This document shows positions 1-7,530 of a DNA stretch of 64,000 bases, in pieces. Every line of letters starts with the position of its first letter. The first letter of the stretch is position 1. The stretch lies in contig NZ_CP006664.1 in assembly GCF_000264765.2 (NCBI RefSeq), positions 3,818,350 through 3,882,349 of the forward strand, given 5' to 3'. The notes beneath the pieces were generated by a model. That model had not been told where the DNA came from. It made no database searches and saw only the letters and a list, made by a program, of their open reading frames with translations. The translations under genes and the position numbers were made by a program. The stretch comes from Edwardsiella anguillarum ET080813 (lineage in GTDB: Bacteria > Pseudomonadota > Gammaproteobacteria > Enterobacterales > Enterobacteriaceae).

Positions 1-2
1 GC

Positions 3-305
3 ATTACCGAAAATATTGACAGATCCTCTCCGGCAGGAAGGATGATGATGCAGATCGCTGGCTCCTTTGCCGTATTTGAACGTGCTATGCTTCGTAAGCG
101 GACAAGAAACGGACTTGCGGCGGCACACCAGGAGGGGCGGACAGATGGACGAGGCCCTAAAAAATCACCCTCCCAGCACCCAAAAAAGATTGTCTCGCTC
201 GTCACATCGGGGCAGAAAACAGGCGCTGATGCTGTCCATCTGTTCCGGGTTCACCCATCAACGATTGGACGTCTTATTGCAAGGCAGCGTTTATTCGGAA
301 CATAA
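3..305 (+). CDS. Serine site-specific recombinase (resolvase/invertase), C-terminal part, cut by window start
   Basis: The frame is open from the first bases of the window and ends at 305, so this is the 3' end of a longer gene. The visible protein has the conserved segment after the catalytic domain of small serine recombinases (GRMMMQIAGSFAVFERAMLRKR), which is the start of the long E helix. A helix-turn-helix DNA-binding tail follows (KKIVSLVTSGQKTGADAVHLFRV). The family resolves or inverts DNA between short sites and is typical of Tn3-like transposons and invertible elements. The catalytic serine lies upstream of the window, so intactness cannot be judged. It sits 40 bp before a yopJ-like gene, which suggests the effector arrived on a mobile element. 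Whether it is an active enzyme or a remnant is unknown. Confidence 0.82.
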   Translation: MTENIDRSSPAGRMMMQIAGSFAVFERAMLRKRTRNGLAAAHQEGRTDGRGPKKSPSQHPKKIVSLVTSGQKTGADAVHLFRVHPSTIGRLIARQRLFGT

Positions 306-345
306 AATTCATATCACTGGTATTCCCCTGAATGAGGATAAATAA

Positions 346-1212
346 ATGATTGGACCCATATCACAAACAAACGGATTCGGTGGTTTATTAAACGAAGACA
401 CCCCCACCTTAATTAACAATGAAGAACTTAAAAATATTATAACACAGTTGGAAGCTGATATAGAGGATGGCTCCTGGCCCCATAAAATTTATTCAAGCAC
501 GGATATGAAAATCATGCCCGCATTGGTGGCACAGGCGAACAATAAATTTCCAGAAATGAATCTTAATTTCATTAAATCGCCACAGGATCTTTCTCTAGAA
601 ATAAAAAATAAAATAGATAATGGGGCTGAGTCTTCCAAGTTCATAATTAATATGGGGGATAAGGGCATACATTTTAGTGTAATTGATTATAAACATATAA
701 ATGGAAAAACATCTCTGATATTGTTTGAGCCAGCAAACTTCAACAGTATGGGGCCAGCGATGTTGGCATTAAGGACAAAAATAGCAATTGAGCGTTATCA
801 ATTACCTGATTGCCATTTCTCTATGGTGGAAATGGATATTCAGCGAAGCTCATCTGAATGTGGTATTTTTAGTCTAGCGCTGGCAAAAAAACTTTATACA
901 GAGAGGAATGAATTGTTGAAAATACATGAAGATAATATCAACGGTACATTAACTGATAGTGAAACGCCCCTCCCCCACGATAAGCTGGATCCGTATCTCC
1001 CGGTAACTTTTTACAAACATACTCAGGGTAAAAAACGCCTTGATGAATATTTAAATACTAATCCACAGGGAGCGGCTACTGTTATTAACAAAAAAAATGA
1101 AACTATCCTTAACAGGTTTGATAAAAATCAATCGATTATAGACGGAAAGGAGCTGTCAGTTTCGGCACATAAAAAGAGAGTGACTGAATATAAAACACTT
1201 CTCAAACCATAA
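346..1212 (+). CDS. yopJ: YopJ/YopP-family type III secretion effector, serine/threonine acetyltransferase
   Basis: The 288-residue product is co-linear with Yersinia YopJ over its whole length, beginning MIGPISQ and ending YKTLLKP, and has the same length. The catalytic residues of the C55-type acetyltransferase fold are all present: His109 in GIHFSVIDYKH, Glu128 in LFEPAN, and Cys172 in SSSECGIFSLALAK. Known family members are injected into host cells and acetylate MAPK kinases and IKK-beta, blocking inflammatory signalling and promoting macrophage death. The gene is far richer in A+T than its surroundings and lies directly after a recombinase, both signs of transfer. The start has an AGGA box about 8 nt upstream. 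No chaperone or secretion gene is visible nearby, so a type III system elsewhere in the genome would be needed. The family assignment is very secure; activity is inferred. Confidence 0.95.
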   Translation: MIGPISQTNGFGGLLNEDTPTLINNEELKNIITQLEADIEDGSWPHKIYSSTDMKIMPALVAQANNKFPEMNLNFIKSPQDLSLEIKNKIDNGAESSKFIINMGDKGIHFSVIDYKHINGKTSLILFEPANFNSMGPAMLALRTKIAIERYQLPDCHFSMVEMDIQRSSSECGIFSLALAKKLYTERNELLKIHEDNINGTLTDSETPLPHDKLDPYLPVTFYKHTQGKKRLDEYLNTNPQGAATVINKKNETILNRFDKNQSIIDGKELSVSAHKKRVTEYKTLLKP

Positions 1213-1976
1213 CGGACTTTGGAAGTCTTAATCAACAAAAGCGCTAAGTTGAAAAATGAAACGGATCTGGGATGAACTGGCTGAACACGGGAGTCTGAGG
1301 TTTGACGAATCCCGACAGCTCAAACCAAGCCTGCCAGAAACCACCTGCCATTTTCTGTTCAGCTTAAGTTTTATCAAAACACAGGGTGTTTCCCTTCAAC
1401 AATTTCTTTTTCATCCTCCTCACGAATCTTACCAACAAAGGCGCCGGTTACCGATCTGATACAATATGAATTCTTCCTCCGTGAGCCTGTCCACCATCGC
1501 CGCTGAAGTCATTACGGCATCAGCGGATGCAAAACGGTGCCATCATCAGGCTTGTTCCTGGCATTGAGCAAACGGCTAACGTGGGAGCCAGAGGGAATGA
1601 CCTCATCAGCCAATACGCATGAGGTCATTCCCCCTTCCCCTTATCAGTATCAGAGATAAATCGGCGGGTGAGCTCAATCGAGCGGCCGTCAAAGAGCACC
1701 TTGCCCGGCGGTGCGCCAGACCTCTCTTTCGCCAATCCAGGAGCTTTATGCCATGAGTCAACCGCAGCGCTTCCTTTTCTGAATAGCGGCTGTGACTTTC
1801 CGTTAAGGCGTTGGCCTCAGGAGATGAGGGAAATAAATCATATGCATGTTGTAACTAATTAAAGAATCCGACGGCAGCGTACAAAGGGTTACATGCCGAA
1901 ACCATTCCCCCACAGTCGGGGCTCGGCCAATCTTCTACCATTATCCTATCGGCCCGCTCTGACTCTGGGTACTCCT
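1213..1976. other. Patchwork non-coding stretch of the accessory region
   Basis: No reading frame here has a recognisable product together with a convincing ribosome binding site. Short open stretches (for example 1256-1459 and 1668-1862) look like chance or decayed sequence. The composition shifts from the AT-rich effector gene to mixed DNA, as expected for scars of several insertions. The only clear structure is the inverted repeat at 1593-1632, listed separately. I read the region as debris between the effector and the core genome. Confidence 0.5.
1593..1632. repeat. 14-bp perfect inverted repeat (strong hairpin)
   Basis: The arms GGGAATGACCTCAT (1593-1606) and ATGAGGTCATTCCC (1619-1632) are exact reverse complements around a 12-nt loop. 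No T-run follows on either strand, so it is not an ordinary intrinsic terminator. It could be a recombinase site, the terminal repeat of a decayed element, or a regulatory hairpin. The sequence alone does not decide. Confidence 0.7.
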
Positions 1977-2057
1977 ATGTTCCGTCACTATCGCTTCGAG
2001 CTGTTGATGCTATTGCTCATTCTATGCGCCATCATCGCAGCCTGTTTTTATGTTTAG
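1977..2057 (+). CDS. Possible 26-residue hydrophobic microprotein
   Basis: The ORF encodes MFRHYRFELLMLLLILCAII and six more residues (AACFYV). It has a short basic, aromatic N-terminus followed by one continuous hydrophobic segment (about residues 9-25) able to span a membrane. This is the usual build of enterobacterial single-pass microproteins. Against it, there is no strong Shine-Dalgarno sequence upstream and no neighbour that would co-transcribe it. I do not recognise the family. Confidence 0.35.
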   Translation: MFRHYRFELLMLLLILCAIIAACFYV

Positions 2058-2136
2058 CTGCATCAGATGACGTGCATAGCGCACCGCCGATTGACTACAC
2101 TGTCGATAGATAACACGACGATTCACGGAATTAACC

Positions 2137-2949
2137 ATGCGCTTTCCTGCCCTTTTGAGCATTACGCTGTTATTAACTCCCTGGCTACCGCACGCCGCCC
2201 TGGCGGATGACGGGCTTACTCCTTATCAGCAGCGACAGCTGTTTTTCGGTCACGACGATCGCGATCGCGTCAGTGAGGTCGCCGACTGGCCATGGAACGC
2301 CATCGGTCAGGTCGAAACCGCCAGCGGCAATCTGTGTACCGCAACCCTGATAGCGCCGCGCTGGGCGCTGACGGCGGGTCACTGCCTGCTGGCGCCGCCG
2401 GGGAAAATCGATCGCGCCGTCGCGCTACGCTTTATATCTCAGGACGGTAAGTGGCGCTATCAGTCACCTCATCTACAGACGCGGGTCAATCCGCAGCTGT
2501 ACAAAAAGCTCAAGGCCGACGGCGATGGCTGGATCGTTCCACCGGCGGCGGCGGCGCAGGATTATGGATTGGTGGAAATCACGGCCGGCCCCCTGCCCGA
2601 TCTGCGTCCGCTGCCGGTATGGCAAGGGACGCAGAAGGCGCTGAGCGCCGCGCTGAAGGCGCAGCGCCGCCAGGTCACCCAGGCCGGCTATCCACAGGAT
2701 CATCTGGATGTCCTCTATCGCCACCGCGACTGCCTCATCACCGGCTGGGCACAGAGCGGCGTGCTGAGCCACCGCTGCGATACGCTGCCGGGCGACAGCG
2801 GATCGCCGCTGCTGATGCGCCAGGCGGCCGGATGGACGCTGGTCGCGATCCAAAGCTCGGCGCCAGCGGCGGAAAACCGGGCGCTGGCCGATAATCGCGC
2901 CGTCGCCGTTACCGCGATCAACGCGGGGCTGCAGCGCCTGATGCGCTGA
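2137..2949 (+). CDS. Exported trypsin-like serine protease, YdgD-like
   Basis: A 270-residue protein with an N-terminal signal peptide (hydrophobic core, likely cut after about residue 23). The chymotrypsin-fold catalytic triad is visible: His82 in LTAGHC, Asp142 in QDYGLVE, and Ser221 in GDSGSP. Four cysteines (67, 83, 199, 214) could form two disulphides, fitting a periplasmic or secreted location. Length and layout resemble E. coli YdgD, an uncharacterised periplasmic peptidase related to V8-type glutamyl endopeptidases. It stands alone at the edge of the accessory region and converges on hrpA with an 18-bp gap. The substrate is unknown. Confidence 0.85.
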   Translation: MRFPALLSITLLLTPWLPHAALADDGLTPYQQRQLFFGHDDRDRVSEVADWPWNAIGQVETASGNLCTATLIAPRWALTAGHCLLAPPGKIDRAVALRFISQDGKWRYQSPHLQTRVNPQLYKKLKADGDGWIVPPAAAAQDYGLVEITAGPLPDLRPLPVWQGTQKALSAALKAQRRQVTQAGYPQDHLDVLYRHRDCLITGWAQSGVLSHRCDTLPGDSGSPLLMRQAAGWTLVAIQSSAPAAENRALADNRAVAVTAINAGLQRLMR

Positions 2950-2967
2950 TGCACCGAGGCGGCGCGG

Positions 2968-5900
2968 CTATGGCTGCTCCGCCGCCTCCATCGCCTGCAG
3001 GATACGCTTGTCTGACACCGGATAGGGCGTACCCAGCTGCTGGGCAAAATAGCTGACGCGCAGCTCCTCGATCATCCAGCGGATAGCCAGCACCTCCGGC
3101 GCCTGATGCCGCACCGACGGTAGACGGTTACGCCACTGCTGCCAGGCCTGCTGTACCTGTTCAACGCGCAGCATCTGAGCCCGATCGCGGTGTGGGTCGA
3201 TGCCCAGCTTCTCCAGGCGACGTTCGATAGCGTGCAGATAGCGCTCCACATCCGCCAGGCGATCCGCGCCGGTGGCCGTGACAAAGCCCCGGTAGATAAG
3301 CCCACCCATCTGCGCCTTGATATCGGAGAGGGCCAGCGCCATCGTCATGTCTACCCGCCCTTTCAGACGCTTATTGATCCCGTTGGCACAGGTCAGAATG
3401 CGCTCGACCTGTGCGGCAATCGCGACAACCGTCTCATTCAGCTCGCCGCGCACCCGCTCATGCAGCGCCTCAAATGCCGCGCTCTCCCAGACGGCGCCGC
3501 CGTGGCGCGCCACCAGTGTATCCACGCCGCAGGCGATGCAGTCGTCGATCAGCTCCAGCACCTTGCCATAGGGATTAAAATAGAGTCCCAGCTTGGCCTT
3601 GTTCGGCAGTTTTTCATGTAGATACTTCACCGGAGATGGAATATTCAGCAGCAGCAGCCGGCGCAGGCCGGTGCGCATCGCCTGTTGCTGTTCCTGTTCG
3701 GTCTCAAAGAGCCGGATCGCCACGCTCTCTTTCTCATCCACCAGCGCCGGGTAGGCCTTGATGGCATAGCCGCCGCGCTTTTGCTCATAGCACTGTGGCA
3801 GCTGGCCAAAGCTCCACAGATGCAGCCCCGCTTGCTCAAGGCCATCGTCCGCCACCGCCGACAAGGTTTGCTGCACACGATCCTTCAAACGCTGCTTCAG
3901 CGCCTCCAGCGACTTACCTTCGGCCAGTGGCCGGTTACGATCGTCCAGCACCCGGAACGTTACGCTCAGGTGATCGGGCAACTGATCCAGCTGCCAGTCA
4001 TCGCGTGACACCGTCACACCCGTCATGCGGCGCAGCTCACGCTCCATCGACTCCAGCAGCGGCAGCTCAAAGGGCGTCGCACGGGCCAGAAAGGCATCGG
4101 CATAGTTGGGCGCCGGCACAAAGTTACGCCGCTGCGGCTTCGGCAGCGACTTGATCAGCGCCATCACCCGCTCACGGCGAATACCGGGGATCTGCCAATC
4201 AAAATCGCGATCCTCGATCTGATTCAGGATCGCCAGCGGAATATGCACCGTCACGCCGTCGGCGTCCGCGCCCGGCTCGAACTGATAGGAAAGACGCAGG
4301 CGAAAGTTGCCCTGCTGCCAGGCGTTGGGGTAATCCTGCGCGCTGATGCGGGCCGCCCCCTCTTTGATCAGCATCGACTTTTCAAAGTTGAGCAGCTCAG
4401 GCTGCGCAGCCCCCGCTTTCTTCCACCAGCTGTCGAAGTGGCGCACCGACACCACCTCTTGACCGATCCGGCGGTCATAAAAAGCAAACAACGTCTCGTC
4501 ATCCACCAGAATATCGCGGCGACGCGATTTGTGCTCCAGCTCTTCGACCTCGCTGCGCAGGCGCTGATTGGCGCGCATAAAGGCGTGCTTTGTCTGCCAC
4601 TCCCCCTGAACCAGGGCATGGCGGATAAACAGCTCTCGGCACAGTAGCGGATCGATACGTCCGTAGTTGACCCGCCGCTCGTTGACGATCGGCAGACCAT
4701 ACAGCGTGACCTTCTCGCTGGCCATCACCGCCCCCTGGCTTTTCTCCCAGTGCGGATCGCTATAGCTGCGCTTAATCAGGTGCTGTGCCAAGGGCTCGAT
4801 CCACTCCGGATCGATACGGGCAGCGACGCGTCCCCACAGGCGGGAGGTCTCCACCAGCTCCGCCACCATCGCCCACTTGGGCGGCTTCTTAAACAGCGAC
4901 GAGCCGGGGAAAATGGCGAAACGGGCGTTGCGTGCGCCGGTAAACTCCTGCTTTTCGACATCTTTCTGCCCGATGTGGGAGAGCAGACCGCTCAACAGCG
5001 CGCAGTGCAGCGCCCGGTAATCGGCGGGAGTACTGTTAATATGGAATCCCAGCGATTTCACCGACTGACGTAGCTGGGTATAGATATCCTGCCACTCGCG
5101 CACCCGCAGATAGTTGAGAAATTCGCTTTTACACAGCCTGCGCAGCTGGTTGGCGGAGAGCGCCTGCTGCTGTTCGCGCAGATAGTTCCACAGATTGACC
5201 AGCGCCAGAAAGTCGCTCTCTTTATCGCTGAAGCGACGGTGCTTCTCATCCGCCGCCTGGGGACGATCGGCGGGCCGTTCACGCGGGTCCTGAATCGACA
5301 GCCCGGCGGCGATCACCATCACCTCGCGCAGGGCGCCGTTGCGCTCCCCTTCGATCACCATGCGCGCCAGACGCGGATCGATGGGCAGCTGCGCCAGCTG
5401 ACGTCCCAGCGCGGTCAGTTGCTGGTGTCCACGCGCATTGACAGTGACCGCGCCCAGCTCCTCCAGCAGGCGCACCCCATCCTGAATATTGCGCTTGTCC
5501 GGCGCCTCGACAAAGGGGAAGGCGGCAATATCGCCCAGCCCCAGCGCCGTCATCTGCAGGATCACCGACGCGAGATTGGTGCGCAGGATCTCCGGATCGG
5601 TAAAGGCGGGACGCGACAGGAAGTCCTGTTCATCGTACAGCCGGATACAGATCCCGTCGGAGACACGGCCGCAGCGCCCTTTACGCTGATTGGCCGACGC
5701 CTGGGATATCGGCTCAATCGGCAGCCGCTGAACCTTGGTGCGATAGCTGTAGCGACTGATGCGCGCCGTACCGGGATCGATAACATATTTGATCCCCGGC
5801 ACCGTCAGCGAGGTCTCCGCCACGTTGGTCGCCAGCACAATACGCCGCCCGCTATGGGCGTGAAAGACCCGGTTCTGCTCGGCGGCGGACAGGCGAGCAT

Positions 5901-6891
5901 ACAGCGGCAGCACCTCGGTATGGGGGAGTTCAAGGCGGTTCAGCGCATCAGCGGTATCGCGGATCTCACGCTCACCGCTCATAAAGATCAGAATATCGCC
6001 CGGCGCCTCATGGCGCAGCTCATCCACCGCATCGATAATCGCCTGGGTCTGATCGCGATCGCCTTCACCATCGGCGATAGGCCGGTAGCGCACCTCAACC
6101 GGATAGGTACGTCCGGACACCTCGACGATCGGCGCATTATTGAAGTGGCGGGAGAAACGCTGCGGATCAATGGTCGCCGAGGTGATGATCACCTTGAGGT
6201 CAGGACGCCTGGGCAGCAGCTGGCGCAGATAGCCCAGGATAAAGTCGATGTTCAGGCTGCGTTCGTGGGCCTCATCGATGATCAGCGTGTCATACTGCAT
6301 CAGCAGGCGGTCCTGCTGGATCTCCGCCAGCAGGATCCCGTCGGTCATCAGCTTGACCAGCGTGTTGTCGCCGACCCGATCGCTAAAGCGTACCTTATAG
6401 CCCACGCAGCTGCCCAGCGGGGTATCCAGCTCATGGGCGATACGCTCTGCCACCGAACGGGCAGCCAGGCGGCGCGGCTGACTGTGACCAATCATCCCGC
6501 GCACCCCGCGCCCCAGCGCCAGACACATTTTGGGCAGCTGGGTCGTTTTACCGGACCCGGTCTCCCCGGCGACAATCACCACCTGATTATCGCGGATCGC
6601 CGCCAGCAGCGCCTCGCTCTTCTGGCTGACCGGCAGCCCCGGCGGATAGCTAATCGTCGGACAGACGGCGCGCCGGTTGGCCGTCGCCTGACGCGCCCGG
6701 GCGATCTCCTCCGCCAGCGTCGCGGCGGTCGCCTGCAGGGTATCGGGTTGGGTGATCTTATTGGCGCCCTGGAGACGGCGCATCAAACGCTGGCGATCGC
6801 GCAGCATGACATCATCAAGCTGGTCGGCCAGCGCACCAAGCGGGGATTTCACGTTCAGAATTCCTTGGAAAGGCGCCGGTGCGATACGCAT
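2968..6891 (-). CDS. hrpA: ATP-dependent RNA helicase HrpA
   Basis: The 1307-residue protein matches the size and full domain order of E. coli HrpA (about 1300). It has a Walker A motif (GETGSGKTT, residues 109-117) and a DEAH box (residues 206-209, followed by ERS). The motif-VI region (QRKGRCGRVSDG) and the ratchet/OB-fold segments follow, then the long C-terminal HrpA-specific domain. DEAH helicases of this kind remodel RNA-protein complexes. HrpA has been linked to mRNA processing and rescue of stalled ribosomes. The gene is monocistronic, upstream of the ydbL cluster on the same strand. A 574-codon open frame on the other strand inside it is a shadow. Confidence 0.97.
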   Translation of the reverse strand: MRIAPAPFQGILNVKSPLGALADQLDDVMLRDRQRLMRRLQGANKITQPDTLQATAATLAEEIARARQATANRRAVCPTISYPPGLPVSQKSEALLAAIRDNQVVIVAGETGSGKTTQLPKMCLALGRGVRGMIGHSQPRRLAARSVAERIAHELDTPLGSCVGYKVRFSDRVGDNTLVKLMTDGILLAEIQQDRLLMQYDTLIIDEAHERSLNIDFILGYLRQLLPRRPDLKVIITSATIDPQRFSRHFNNAPIVEVSGRTYPVEVRYRPIADGEGDRDQTQAIIDAVDELRHEAPGDILIFMSGEREIRDTADALNRLELPHTEVLPLYARLSAAEQNRVFHAHSGRRIVLATNVAETSLTVPGIKYVIDPGTARISRYSYRTKVQRLPIEPISQASANQRKGRCGRVSDGICIRLYDEQDFLSRPAFTDPEILRTNLASVILQMTALGLGDIAAFPFVEAPDKRNIQDGVRLLEELGAVTVNARGHQQLTALGRQLAQLPIDPRLARMVIEGERNGALREVMVIAAGLSIQDPRERPADRPQAADEKHRRFSDKESDFLALVNLWNYLREQQQALSANQLRRLCKSEFLNYLRVREWQDIYTQLRQSVKSLGFHINSTPADYRALHCALLSGLLSHIGQKDVEKQEFTGARNARFAIFPGSSLFKKPPKWAMVAELVETSRLWGRVAARIDPEWIEPLAQHLIKRSYSDPHWEKSQGAVMASEKVTLYGLPIVNERRVNYGRIDPLLCRELFIRHALVQGEWQTKHAFMRANQRLRSEVEELEHKSRRRDILVDDETLFAFYDRRIGQEVVSVRHFDSWWKKAGAAQPELLNFEKSMLIKEGAARISAQDYPNAWQQGNFRLRLSYQFEPGADADGVTVHIPLAILNQIEDRDFDWQIPGIRRERVMALIKSLPKPQRRNFVPAPNYADAFLARATPFELPLLESMERELRRMTGVTVSRDDWQLDQLPDHLSVTFRVLDDRNRPLAEGKSLEALKQRLKDRVQQTLSAVADDGLEQAGLHLWSFGQLPQCYEQKRGGYAIKAYPALVDEKESVAIRLFETEQEQQQAMRTGLRRLLLLNIPSPVKYLHEKLPNKAKLGLYFNPYGKVLELIDDCIACGVDTLVARHGGAVWESAAFEALHERVRGELNETVVAIAAQVERILTCANGINKRLKGRVDMTMALALSDIKAQMGGLIYRGFVTATGADRLADVERYLHAIERRLEKLGIDPHRDRAQMLRVEQVQQAWQQWRNRLPSVRHQAPEVLAIRWMIEELRVSYFAQQLGTPYPVSDKRILQAMEAAEQP

Positions 6892-6999
6892 TCGCCCGGC
6901 GCGGCAGTTGATATCCTGTTATCTCCCTATCTTACCACAGACGGGCACGGGGTCAGAGTGTGACAGGGCGCGCACTTTACCCCCGACCTCCGGCGCTGA

Positions 7000-7326
7000 T
7001 CACGGCTTGCGCAGCCACATGCCGTTAATGCCCTGCACGTAGTCGCCGGGCCGAGCGCGGGCCACCAGCTTTTCGCCCGCCAGGCGCGCCACGCTGTCGC
7101 GACTGACGCCGTTGCTCTGCGCCAGCGCCTGATAGCTTTCCGCCCGCCCCCGGTTGACCCGCGCCACCAGCGCCAGCGTCTCGGCGTCCTGACTGCGGGC
7201 GGCCAGATAGCCGCTGAGGGTCTCCCCGACCCGCCCGCTAGCACGGGCCTCATCCAGCGTTACCGCCCGCAGCGGCAGGCTCAGTGCCAGCGCAGCGCAA
7301 AACAGCAGAATCCGATAACGTTTCAC
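7000..7326 (-). CDS. ydbL: YdbL family periplasmic protein (DUF1318)
   Basis: The 108-residue protein has a clear signal peptide (MKRYRILLFCAALALSLPLRA, cleaved near residue 21). A small DUF1318 domain rich in Ala, Arg and Gly follows. It is the last gene of ydbH-ynbE-ydbL, 9 bp after ynbE, with the same order as in E. coli. There, YdbH and YnbE form an inter-membrane bridge for phospholipid transport redundant with TamB and YhdP, and YdbL modulates YdbH-YnbE assembly. The start follows GAGGAGGGG on the coding strand, a strong binding site. Confidence 0.92.
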   Translation of the reverse strand: MKRYRILLFCAALALSLPLRAVTLDEARASGRVGETLSGYLAARSQDAETLALVARVNRGRAESYQALAQSNGVSRDSVARLAGEKLVARARPGDYVQGINGMWLRKP

Positions 7327-7335
7327 CCCTCCTCC

Positions 7336-7530
7336 TTAGAACAGCCCAGGCTTGGACTTCAGCAGGGTTTCAACCTCTTTATCCAGCGTAATGTGAATGT
7401 CATGCTCAATCTTCACGTTCATATTGATGGTGATAGGCTGGGTGGGCGCCGCGACCTCGATGCGCGGCGTACATCCCGTGGCCCACAGCGCCAGCAGCAA
7501 CGCCGGCAGCGCAAAATTACGGTTACTCAT
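7336..7530 (-). CDS. ynbE: YnbE outer-membrane lipoprotein
   Basis: A 64-residue lipoprotein precursor. The signal sequence ends in the lipobox ATGC (Cys about residue 20), followed by a short beta-rich domain (PITINMNVKIEHDIHITLDK). YnbE stacks onto the C-terminus of YdbH at the outer membrane to complete a lipid bridge between the membranes. Its ATG overlaps the end of ydbH by 8 nt (ATGAGTAA), implying translational coupling. A longer upstream extension of the frame is open but overlaps ydbH and lacks sense as a signal peptide, so the internal ATG at 7530 was chosen. Confidence 0.93.
   Translation of the reverse strand: MSNRNFALPALLLALWATGCTPRIEVAAPTQPITINMNVKIEHDIHITLDKEVETLLKSKPGLF

Noticed and set aside
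1256-1459. 67-codon ORF after yopJ considered as a chaperone or second effector
   Set aside because: No family resemblance, no good binding site, and composition unlike the effector gene.
5239-6963. 574-codon open frame on the plus strand
   Set aside because: Lies antisense inside hrpA, has no recognisable domain, and follows the codon bias of the GC-rich gene on the other strand.
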